Notes under the pieces: generated by a model
Told to the model about the DNA's origin: nothing
What the model saw: only the letters and a program-made list of their open reading frames with translations
The model's database searches: none
Source of the DNA: Streptomyces tendae
GTDB lineage: Bacteria > Actinomycetota > Actinomycetes > Streptomycetales > Streptomycetaceae
NCBI RefSeq assembly: GCF_014650435.1
Contig: NZ_BMUY01000002.1
Location: 372,001 to 436,000 of the forward strand
Length of the DNA stretch: 64,000 nt
Reading direction: 5' to 3'
Position numbers and translations under genes: made by a program
Shown: piece by piece, positions 57,651-64,000 of the stretch
How positions within the stretch are numbered: the first letter of the stretch is position 1
Layout: each line of letters opens with the position of its first letter

Positions 57651-58925
57651 TCAGACCCCCTCTGCGTCTGCGAACGATGCCTGGTACGCGGCGAACTGCG
57701 CCCGCTCCTCGTCCACGAGCGCGTGCCCGTCCGCGTACGCGTGCTCGAAGATGGCGAACCGGTCCGGGTCCGGCATGGCACGGACCACCTCGCGTACTCG
57801 TTTGCCCAACGCCTCGCTCTCCGCCTCAAGTTCCGCGAAGAATCCCTCGTCCGCGTGGTTTGCGGACTCCAGGAAGCGGCGAAGGCGCAGGATCGGGTCC
57901 TTCGCCTCCCAGGCGGCGCGCTCGTCGTCGTGCCGGTAGCGGGAGGGGTCGTCCGAGGTGGTGTGCGCACCCATGCGGTACGTGTACGCCTCGATCAGGG
58001 CCGGTCCCTCGCCGCGCCGGGCGCGGTCCAGGGCCCAGCGGGTGACCGCGAGGGAGGCCAGCACGTCGTTGCCGTCGACGCGGACGCCGGGGAAGCCGAA
58101 GCCCTGGGCGCGCTGGTAGAGCGGCACGCGGGTCTGCTTCTCGTTGGACTCGGAGATCGCCCACTGGTTGTTCTGGCAGAAGAACACCACGGGCGCGTTG
58201 TAGACGGCGGCGAAGTTGAACGCCTCGCTGACGTCGCCCTGGCTGGAGGCGCCGTCACCGAAGTACGCGATCACTCCCGAGTCGGCGCCGTCCTTGGCCA
58301 CGCCCATCGCGTAGCCCGTGGCGTGCAGCGCCTGCGAGCCGATGACGATGGTGTAGAGGTGGAAGTTGTTGCTGTTGGGGTCCCAGCCGCCGTTGTTCAC
58401 ACCGCGGAACATGCCGAGCAGGTTGGTCGGGTCGACCCCGCGGCACCAGGCGACGCCGTGCTCGCGGTAGGTCGGGAAGACGTAGTCGTCCTCGCGGGTG
58501 GCCCGGCCGGAGCCGATCTGGGCGGCCTCCTGGCCGAGCAGGGAGGCCCACAGGCCCAGCTCGCCCTGGCGCTGCAGCGCGGTGGCCTCGGCGTCGAAGC
58601 GTCGGGTGAGCACCATGTCGCGGTACAGGCCGCGCAGCTCGTCGGGGGTGATGTCGGCGACGTACGAGGCGTACTCGGCGTAGGCGGAGTTCGCGGCGGT
58701 CCCGACCCGCTCGCCCTCGGGCGTCAGCAGCTGCACCAGCTCCGTCTCGGAGCCCTTCTTCGCAGCGGTACGGGTGGTGCTGGTGGTGCGCTTGGTGCCA
58801 GTGGTGCGCTTGGCGTCGGTGCCGGCCTTGGTGCCGGTGGTCCCGGCCGCCTTGGTGCCGGTGGTCCCGGCCGCCTTGCTTCCGGCGCTGCGTCGCGGCT
58901 TGCGCGCGGCAGTGCTCTCGGTCAC
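57651..58925 (-). CDS. bkdA: 2-oxo acid dehydrogenase E1 alpha subunit
   Basis: This 424-residue subunit has the thiamine diphosphate motif GDGASSQGDVSEAFNFAAVY and NNQWAISE (GDG...N type), LLGQEAAQIGSGRAT and the phosphorylation-loop-like YRMGAHTTSDDPSRYR. The first 55 residues are a Thr/Gly/Lys/Ala-rich tail (KAAGTTGTKAAGTTGTK), partly encoded by a 24-base duplication, and are not part of the fold. The GTG at 58925 gives this tail; later starts are possible but none is better. It is the first gene of the bkd operon, with a promoter candidate at 59067-59096. Confidence 0.93.
   Translation of the reverse strand: MTESTAARKPRRSAGSKAAGTTGTKAAGTTGTKAGTDAKRTTGTKRTTSTTRTAAKKGSETELVQLLTPEGERVGTAANSAYAEYASYVADITPDELRGLYRDMVLTRRFDAEATALQRQGELGLWASLLGQEAAQIGSGRATREDDYVFPTYREHGVAWCRGVDPTNLLGMFRGVNNGGWDPNSNNFHLYTIVIGSQALHATGYAMGVAKDGADSGVIAYFGDGASSQGDVSEAFNFAAVYNAPVVFFCQNNQWAISESNEKQTRVPLYQRAQGFGFPGVRVDGNDVLASLAVTRWALDRARRGEGPALIEAYTYRMGAHTTSDDPSRYRHDDERAAWEAKDPILRLRRFLESANHADEGFFAELEAESEALGKRVREVVRAMPDPDRFAIFEHAYADGHALVDEERAQFAAYQASFADAEGV
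58826..58873. repeat. 24-base tandem duplication in the E1 alpha N-terminus
   Basis: Two exact copies of a unit starting CCTTGGTGCCGGTGGTCCCG occur at 58826-58849 and 58850-58873. They encode the duplicated AAGTTGTK octapeptides of the low-complexity tail. Confidence 0.92.
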
Positions 58926-59066
58926 GTGTGCTCCTCCGTCGGTCCGGCCCCCGGGTTCGCCGGAAGCCAGTGCGGCTCACCTGCGGCCCGGCGGACGCAC
59001 AAGGGTGGGTGCGGCCCGATCGGGAACAGGCGTGACAGGTGCCCCGGCGAGCGCCCTGCGAACAGC

Positions 59067-59096
59067 ACGTTACCCAGTGCTCCACATTTCTGTGAA
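59067..59096 (-). promoter_or_regulatory. Candidate promoter of the bkd operon
   Basis: On the minus strand TTCACA (59096-59091) and TAACGT (59072-59067) are separated by 18 bases, close to the housekeeping sigma consensus. It lies 142 bases upstream of the E1alpha start. The 305-base region 58926-59230 holds no gene. It also contains TTTACT/AGTAAA inverted arms (59116-59121, 59132-59137) and another TTTTACT at 59155-59161, in unusually A/T-rich DNA that could bind a regulator. Confidence 0.55.
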
Positions 59097-59230
59097 ACCC
59101 CTCCTGACCTGCGTTTTTACTCGGATTTCCAAGTAAATCGGCGTAGGGCGGAAGTTTTACTGGTCACAGCCTTGCAGGGGGCCGGAACAACGGCACGTTA
59201 TCCCGGCCACCCCGGGCACGGGAAGAGCCG

Positions 59231-59905
59231 GTGTGTGACACTGACCGCGTGCGCGAAGACGGAAAAATCCGGGTATTCCTCCTCGACGACCACGAGGTGG
59301 TCCGGCGCGGGGTGCACGATCTGCTCGCCGGCGAGGCGGACATCGAGGTGGTGGGCGAGGCCGGTACGGCCGCCGAGGCGCAGGCGCGGGTCACGGCCAC
59401 CCGTCCGGACGTCGCCGTGCTGGACGTACGGCTGCCGGACGGCAGCGGTGTGGAGGTCTGCCGCGACATCCGCTCCCGGGACGAGTCCGTCCGCTGTCTG
59501 ATGCTGACCTCCTTCGCCGACGACGAGGCCCTCTTCGACGCGATCATGGCGGGCGCGTCCGGCTACGTCCTCAAGGACATCCGCGGCGCCGAGCTGCTCG
59601 GCGCCGTACGGGAGGTGGCGGCCGGGAAGTCGCTGCTCGACCCGGTGGCCACCGCGCGCGTGCTGGAGCGGCTGCGCGACGGCGGGGCGAAGCCCGACGA
59701 CCGGCTGGCCCACCTCACCGAGCAGGAGCGCCGCATCCTGGACCTGATCGGCGAGGGACTGACCAACCGCGCGATCGGCGAGCGGCTCCACCTGGCCGAG
59801 AAGACGATCAAGAACTACGTGTCGAGCCTGCTGGGCAAGCTGGGGATGCAGCGGCGCTCGCAGGCGGCGGCCTTCGTGGCCCGCCTGGAGGCCGAGAACC
59901 GCTGA
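59231..59905 (+). CDS. Orphan NarL/LuxR-type response regulator
   Basis: This 224-residue regulator has a receiver domain (about 10-125: [20 protein letters not shown], phospho-acceptor Asp in [11 protein letters not shown], Thr/Ser in MLTSFADD, Lys in YVLKDIRG) and a LuxR helix-turn-helix (about 155-215: [40 protein letters not shown]). No histidine kinase is adjacent. From memory, the S. coelicolor counterpart (SCO3818) is an orphan that takes signals from a distant kinase and affects antibiotic production. The GTG at 59231 has GGAAGAG 3 bases upstream; the GTG at 59249 is an alternative. Confidence 0.93.
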   Translation: MCDTDRVREDGKIRVFLLDDHEVVRRGVHDLLAGEADIEVVGEAGTAAEAQARVTATRPDVAVLDVRLPDGSGVEVCRDIRSRDESVRCLMLTSFADDEALFDAIMAGASGYVLKDIRGAELLGAVREVAAGKSLLDPVATARVLERLRDGGAKPDDRLAHLTEQERRILDLIGEGLTNRAIGERLHLAEKTIKNYVSSLLGKLGMQRRSQAAAFVARLEAENR

Positions 59906-59945
59906 GGACACGCTCCCCCGGCCACTGCTCCGTACTACGTGACTA

Positions 59946-59980
59946 CGTGCTCGACGTGCTCGACGTGCTCGACGTGCTCG
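59946..59980. repeat. Nearly four tandem copies of a 9-base unit
   Basis: CGTGCTCGA occurs at 59946-59954, 59955-59963 and 59964-59972, with a fourth copy lacking its last base (59973-59980). It lies between the response regulator gene and the small gene at 60066. Confidence 0.93.
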
Positions 59981-60065
59981 GGAGGAACTTACTCGGGACT
60001 TACGTCCCTTCCCGCCGGGGCGGGCGACCCTGGTCGCGTGCCCCGCGCTCGCGCACAGTGAGACC

Positions 60066-60473
60066 ATGCCCTCCGACGAACAGCTCGCCGTCGGCCTGCT
60101 CGGCCGTACCGCCTACGGCCGGGCGGCCACCACCCTGCGCGCCCTGCCCTTCCTCGCCCACGCGCGGCACATCGTGGCCGACGGCCGGATCCTGCTGCGG
60201 ATGCCCAGGAGCTGGGGGTACCACCGGGTGTGCGCCGGGAGCGTCGTCGCGTACGGGGCGGACAACCTGACCTCCGCGCGACCCGGCGAGAGCCTGTGGA
60301 CGGTACAGGTCGTGGGGCGCTGCGAGGACCACGAGCCGAGCACCGCCGAGCTGGAGCGGTTCGGTCCGACGCCGGACCGGGTGGACGGCGAGCCCTTCGA
60401 GCCCGCCTACCTGTGCGTCGACCCGCAGTTCGGCACGGTGCACTTCACGGACGGGTCGGCGGGGCCCCTCTGA
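60066..60473 (+). CDS. Pyridoxamine 5'-phosphate oxidase-like (FMN split-barrel) protein
   Basis: The 135-residue protein starts LLGRTAYGRAATTLRALPFL and continues with beta strands HIVADGRILLRMPR, GSVVAYGADNLTS, GESLWTVQVVGRCEDHEP and a short end. This is the split-barrel pattern of the PNPOx-like family, which bind FMN, F420 or haem. It is shorter than true oxidases and lacks obvious PLP-site residues, so the reaction is unknown. The ATG at 60066 has no clear ribosome site. It converges on the first kinase gene across a strong terminator. Confidence 0.75.
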   Translation: MPSDEQLAVGLLGRTAYGRAATTLRALPFLAHARHIVADGRILLRMPRSWGYHRVCAGSVVAYGADNLTSARPGESLWTVQVVGRCEDHEPSTAELERFGPTPDRVDGEPFEPAYLCVDPQFGTVHFTDGSAGPL

Positions 60474-60502
60474 CCTCCCCGCAGCGGCGTCCCCGCAACG
60501 CG

Positions 60503-60542
60503 ACGCGCGCGTGGAGCCCGTTTCCGGGCCACACGCGCGCGT
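60503..60542. terminator. Bidirectional terminator between 60066 gene and kinase gene
   Basis: Perfect 11-base arms ACGCGCGCGTG (60503-60513) and CACGCGCGCGT (60532-60542) with an inner GCCCG/CGGGC stem and TTTC loop. It lies between converging genes, 20 bases beyond the kinase stop. Confidence 0.85.
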
Positions 60543-60561
60543 GGGGATCGTTATAGGGGCC

Positions 60562-62187
60562 TCAGCCCTCGCCCCCCTCGGAACCGCCCGGGGCGCCGGT
60601 CGCGCCGCCCGTCGGCTCGCCACCGCCCGTGGGGTCGCCGCCGCCGGTCGGCTCGCCACCGCCGGTCGGCTCACCGCCGCCGGTCGGCTCACCCGTCGGA
60701 TCGCCGGTCGGGTCACCCGTGGGATCGCCGGTCGGGTCACCGGTCGGATCGTTCGTCTCGGTGTGCGAAGGCGTCCACGACGGCGTGTCCGGCTGCTCCC
60801 AGCCCCCGTCGCCGGTGCCGCCCCCGCCCGAGCCCTGCTCGGTGCCCGGGTCGGTGGTCTCCTGCGTCTGCTCGTCGCTGGGCGAGGAACTCGGCGACTC
60901 CTCGCCGGTGCTCTGGGAGGTGGTCGCCGACGGGCTCTTGTCCGTCTCGGTGCCGCCCTTGCCGTCGTCGCCGTTGTTCAGGGCCAGCGCGACGCCCGCC
61001 GCGATGGCGATCACCGCGAGGACGGCCAGTATCCACAGCTTGCCGCGACCGCTGCCCTTGTTGCCGCGGCCCTCGAAGCCGCCGTCGTCCCCGTCGTAGC
61101 GGCCCGGCAGGATCGGCTGGGGGATCTGCTGGGTGCCGGACGCCCCGTGGTCGGCGGGGTGCGGCATCACCGTCGTACCCGCGAGACCGGCCGACGGGGT
61201 GTGCCGGCCGTCGTGCGCGGCGACCGGGCCGGTGTTCCAGGTACCGGTGTGGCCGCCCTGCTCGTACAGCATCTGCAGCCCGTACTGGACCAGGCCGCGC
61301 ATCTCCTCGGCGGTCTGGAAGCGGTCGTCGGGCTCCTTGGCCAGCGAGCGCATCACCAGGCCGTCCAGCTCCGGCGGGGTGGCGTCGGAGACCTCGGACG
61401 GGGGCGTGGGAATGTCCTGCACGTGCTGGTAGACCACCGACAGCGGGGTCTCGCCGGTGAACGGGGGCCGCAGCGCGAGGAGTTCGTAGAGCAGGCAGCC
61501 GGTCGCGTACAGGTCGGAGCGGTGGTCGACGGCCTTGCCGAGGGCCTGCTCGGGGGAGAGGTACTGCGGGGTGCCCATGACCATGCCGGTCTGCGTCATC
61601 GTCGACTGGGCGCCGTGCAGGGCGCGCGCGATGCCGAAGTCCATCACCTTGACCGCGCCGGCGTTGGTGATGATGACGTTGGCGGGCTTGATGTCGCGGT
61701 GCACGATGCCGTGCTGGTGCGAGTAGGCCAGAGCCTCCAGGACCCCGGAGACGATGATCAGCGCTTGCTCGGGGCCGGGCGCCTCGGCGTTGAGGAGGAG
61801 GTCGCGGATGGTGCGCCCCTCGACGATCTCCATCACGATGTACGGCACGGACTGGCCGCCGACGACGTCCTCGCCCGAGTCGTACACGGCCACGATGGCG
61901 TGGTGGTTGAGACCGGCCACCGACTGTGCCTCGCGTGTGAAGCGGGCCTTGGAGACCGGGTCCTCGGCGAGGTCCGCGCGCAGCAGCTTGACCGCCACGG
62001 TGCGCCCGAGGCGGACGTCCTCGGCGGCGAACACCTCGGCCATGCCGCCCCGCCCGAGCCTGCGGGTCAGCCGGTACCGGCCGTCGCCGACCAGGCCGCC
62101 GTTGCCCCAGTTCTCCGGCGCGTCAGACATACCGCCGCCAGATGCCTCGGGTTCGGACGGGCCCTGGGCGCGCTGCTGCTGTGCCAT
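60562..62187 (-). CDS. Transmembrane Ser/Thr protein kinase
   Basis: The 541-residue Hanks-type kinase has GRGGMAEVFAAED (Gly loop), the ATP Lys in VAVKLLRADL, the catalytic loop VHRDIKPANVIITN, DFG in KVMDFGIARAL and GTPQYLSPEQA (activation segment and APE-like) within residues about 38-300. A Pro/Gly linker follows, then one membrane helix (LWILAVLAVIAIAAGVALAL, about 385-404) and an exported tail rich in Asp, Pro, Thr and Gly. The tail ends in five GDPT and four GGGEPT-type repeats. No PASTA domain is present. It is divergent from a second kinase gene. Confidence 0.94.
   Translation of the reverse strand: MAQQQRAQGPSEPEASGGGMSDAPENWGNGGLVGDGRYRLTRRLGRGGMAEVFAAEDVRLGRTVAVKLLRADLAEDPVSKARFTREAQSVAGLNHHAIVAVYDSGEDVVGGQSVPYIVMEIVEGRTIRDLLLNAEAPGPEQALIIVSGVLEALAYSHQHGIVHRDIKPANVIITNAGAVKVMDFGIARALHGAQSTMTQTGMVMGTPQYLSPEQALGKAVDHRSDLYATGCLLYELLALRPPFTGETPLSVVYQHVQDIPTPPSEVSDATPPELDGLVMRSLAKEPDDRFQTAEEMRGLVQYGLQMLYEQGGHTGTWNTGPVAAHDGRHTPSAGLAGTTVMPHPADHGASGTQQIPQPILPGRYDGDDGGFEGRGNKGSGRGKLWILAVLAVIAIAAGVALALNNGDDGKGGTETDKSPSATTSQSTGEESPSSSPSDEQTQETTDPGTEQGSGGGGTGDGGWEQPDTPSWTPSHTETNDPTGDPTGDPTGDPTGDPTGEPTGGGEPTGGGEPTGGGDPTGGGEPTGGATGAPGGSEGGEG
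60607..60755. repeat. 12- and 18-base coding repeats at the kinase C-terminus
   Basis: About four 18-base units (GGCTCGCCACCGCCGGTC-like, minus strand GGGEPT) are followed by about five 12-base units (GGATCGCCGGTC-like, minus strand GDPT). The product is a repetitive extracellular tail. Confidence 0.85.
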
Positions 62188-62426
62188 CAGTCCTCGCCGT
62201 CGTTTCTGCCCGCGGTACGCGCGGTGTTGTTACGGTCTCCGTCGGCCACGCTACAGCCTTCGCGGGGGCCTCCGGTCCGAGATGGGCGCCGGGACCGGAC
62301 ATGAGACGGACCGGTCATGAAACCCTGGTTCCGTACTGTCGTGCAAATTCCGTGTACCGGCGGTACGCCCGCTGTAACGCTTCCGCGACGCTTCTTTCGC
62401 GTACGGTCACGGAACGGGCACCGCGC

Positions 62427-62454
62427 TTGACGTGTCGGTGCCCTGGGGCAGACT
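62427..62454 (+). promoter_or_regulatory. Candidate promoter of the second kinase gene
   Basis: TTGACG (62427-62432) and CAGACT (62449-62454), 16 bases apart, lie 80 bases before the kinase start. The 346-base divergent region 62188-62533 holds no gene. It also has GTACC-GGC-GGTAC (about 62353-62366), a small palindrome that could be an operator. No clear promoter was found for the other strand. Confidence 0.4.
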
Positions 62455-62533
62455 TGGCCGGGAATAGCACTTTCGATCACGAGCGCGCGTGCCGCTGCCA
62501 CCGGCGCCCGCCGTCTATGGGGGACGCAGAGAC

Positions 62534-64000
62534 ATGAGCCAGGACGCCGCCGGACAGGGACGGTACGCGGGGCGGGCGCTCGCCGGCGGCCGTTACCAGC
62601 TGCGCGACTTGCTCGGCGAGGGCGGTATGGCCTCCGTGCACCTGGCGTACGACTCGGTCCTCGACCGCCAGGTCGCGATCAAGACGCTGCACACCGAGCT
62701 GGGTCGCGAACAGGCCTTCCGTGAGCGCTTCCGCCGCGAGGCCCAGGCCGTGGCCAAGCTCACGCACACCAACATCGTCTCGGTCTTCGACACCGGCGAG
62801 GACGATCTGGACGGCATGACGACGCCGTACATCGTCATGGAGTACGTCGAGGGCAGGCCGCTGGGCTCCGTGCTCGACGAGGACGTGCGGCAGCAGGGCG
62901 CGATGCCCGCCGACAAGGCACTGAAGATCACCGCCGACGTGCTGGCCGCCCTGGAGATCAGCCACGAGATGGGCCTGGTCCACCGGGACATCAAGCCGGG
63001 CAACGTGATGATGACCAAGCGCGGCGTGGTCAAGGTGATGGACTTCGGCATCGCCCGCGCCATGCAGTCCGGCGTGACCTCGATGACGCAGACCGGCATG
63101 GTCGTCGGCACCCCGCAGTACCTCTCGCCGGAGCAGGCCCTCGGCCGCGGCGTCGACGCCCGCTCCGACCTGTACTCGGTCGGCATCATGCTGTTCCAAC
63201 TGGTCACCGGGCGCCTGCCGTTCGACGCCGACTCGCCGCTCGCGATCGCGTACGCGCACGTGCAGGAGGAGCCGGTGGCCCCGTCCACCGTCAACCGCGC
63301 CCTGCCCCCGGCGGTGGACGCGCTGGTGGCCCGCGCGCTGAAGAAGAACCCCAACGAACGCTTCCCCAGCGCCGAGGCCATGCGCGACGAGTGCCTGCGG
63401 GTCGCGGCCTCCTTCCAGGCGGCCCCGCCGAGCATCGTGCCCGGCGCCCAGACGTCGAACGGCGCGGGGGTCGGCTCCGCGGTCTTCCCGCCGGTCGACC
63501 AGAGCACGCCGGCGCCCACGGGCCCGGTGCAGACGCCGTACCAGCCGACGCCGGCCCCCGGCCCGAACCCGTACGGCACCCCGGCCCCGGCGGCGCACTC
63601 CCCGGCGTACGGCTATCCGCAGCAGGGCGGATACCAGACGCCGGCCCCGTCGCCGTACGGGCAGCAGCAGGGGGCGTCGACGCCGCCGCCGTACAACCTG
63701 ACACCGTCGGCCCAGGGCTCCGGTTCCCCGGGCGGCGGCAAGAGCAACAAGCCGGTGATCATCGGCTCGATCGTGGTCGCCGTCGTGGCCGTCGGCGCGC
63801 TGGTCGGCGCCCTGCTGATGAACAGCGGCGGCGACGAGGACCCGGAGGCCGGCGGGGGCGGCACGGCGAGCGTGTCGGCGTCGCCGTCGAAGGCGGCGGG
63901 CTACCGCGGGCCGGACACGGAAAGGACCATCGAGAAGGACGAGTGCACCGAGCCTGAGGAGTCGTACAACGACCCCGACAAGATCAAGGTGCCGGACTTC
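62534..64000 (+). CDS. Transmembrane Ser/Thr protein kinase (3' end outside window)
   Basis: The first 489 residues are present. The kinase domain (about 20-285) has GEGGMASVHLAYD, ATP Lys in VAIKTLHTEL, VHRDIKPGNVMMTK, DFGIARAM and GTPQYLSPEQALGRG. A Pro/Tyr/Gly/Gln-rich linker (YGYPQQGGYQTP) follows, then one membrane helix (VIIGSIVVAVVAVGALVGAL, about 412-432) and the start of an exported domain with YRGPDTERTIEKDECTEPEE. The ATG at 62534 follows GCAGAGAC. The extracellular part continues outside the window, so a sensor type cannot be named. It is divergent from the kinase gene at 60562 and close to it in sequence, so the two may be a gene duplication. Confidence 0.93.
   Translation, partial: MSQDAAGQGRYAGRALAGGRYQLRDLLGEGGMASVHLAYDSVLDRQVAIKTLHTELGREQAFRERFRREAQAVAKLTHTNIVSVFDTGEDDLDGMTTPYIVMEYVEGRPLGSVLDEDVRQQGAMPADKALKITADVLAALEISHEMGLVHRDIKPGNVMMTKRGVVKVMDFGIARAMQSGVTSMTQTGMVVGTPQYLSPEQALGRGVDARSDLYSVGIMLFQLVTGRLPFDADSPLAIAYAHVQEEPVAPSTVNRALPPAVDALVARALKKNPNERFPSAEAMRDECLRVAASFQAAPPSIVPGAQTSNGAGVGSAVFPPVDQSTPAPTGPVQTPYQPTPAPGPNPYGTPAPAAHSPAYGYPQQGGYQTPAPSPYGQQQGASTPPPYNLTPSAQGSGSPGGGKSNKPVIIGSIVVAVVAVGALVGALLMNSGGDEDPEAGGGGTASVSASPSKAAGYRGPDTERTIEKDECTEPEESYNDPDKIKVPDF

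Overview
The window is chromosomal DNA of a Streptomyces species. The evidence is a GC content above 70 percent, strong G/C bias at third codon positions, many GTG starts, Streptomyces-type gene families (DUF6479, DUF6458, SpoIIE-type phosphatases, XRE-TPR and FCD-GntR regulators, divergent Ser/Thr kinases), and a perfect actinobacterial parS site (36411-36424). The gene order metG, PH-domain gene, aspS, PP2C phosphatase, acyl-CoA dehydrogenase, M18 aminopeptidase, DD-peptidase, second bkd cluster, orphan response regulator and two kinases matches, from memory, the S. coelicolor SCO37xx-SCO382x region of the chromosome core, near oriC. The parS site fits that position. No tRNA, rRNA, CRISPR array or insertion sequence was seen.

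Layout. 1-5.2 kb: end of a secreted-protein gene, a small frameshifted gene, a pair of CNNM/CBS membrane proteins, a Spo0M-like protein, a TerB-like protein and a TatA-like protein. 5.2-13.9 kb: a TetR regulator divergent from a P450 with two mirror-image operators, a penicillin-binding protein with a lipoprotein esterase, a LysR regulator followed by a class A beta-lactamase-like hydrolase, and a parallel beta-helix protein. 14-20 kb: DUF6479 protein, M24 peptidase, a short threonyl-tRNA synthetase paralogue behind a possible leader-peptide attenuator, a nucleoside hydrolase and a GH13 alpha-glucosidase. 20-28.3 kb: a lipoprotein, an XRE-TPR regulator divergent from a 58-residue secreted peptide (the best candidate for an undescribed peptide-signalling pair), an unknown protein, a membrane PP2C phosphatase, membrane proteins and an exonuclease/phosphatase-family protein.

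28.3-41 kb: PhoX-type phosphatase behind a PHO box, a VWA protein with a long E/A/K/P repeat, metG, PH-domain protein, a remnant gene broken at a G12 tract, aspS, parS, a PAS-GAF-PP2C-HATPase phosphatase, an AI-2E-type permease overlapping it tail to tail, a 5'-truncated pirin and an SseB-domain protein. 41-51.4 kb: FadE5-like acyl-CoA dehydrogenase, M18 aminopeptidase, DUF6458 protein, a cupin divergent from a GlxA-type AraC regulator, LURP-one protein, nitrilase-family amidase divergent from a mycothiol-dependent-type protein, and an MFS transporter with its FCD-GntR regulator. 51.5-64 kb: K15-like DD-peptidase, YtrA-type GntR with a DUF1648 membrane protein, a BRO-N protein, the E1alpha/E1beta/E2 branched-chain 2-oxo acid dehydrogenase operon, an orphan LuxR-type response regulator, and two divergent Ser/Thr kinases, the second running off the window.

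How the genes work together. Core functions are translation (metG, aspS, accessory thrS), envelope synthesis and modification (PBP, DD-peptidase, CNNM proteins, TatA), branched-chain and fatty acid catabolism (bkd operon, acyl-CoA dehydrogenase) and signalling (two PP2C phosphatases, two kinases, one response regulator). Regulator-target pairs are adjacent in several places: TetR/P450, LysR/beta-lactamase-like, XRE-TPR/peptide, GlxA/cupin, FCD-GntR/MFS and YtrA/DUF1648.
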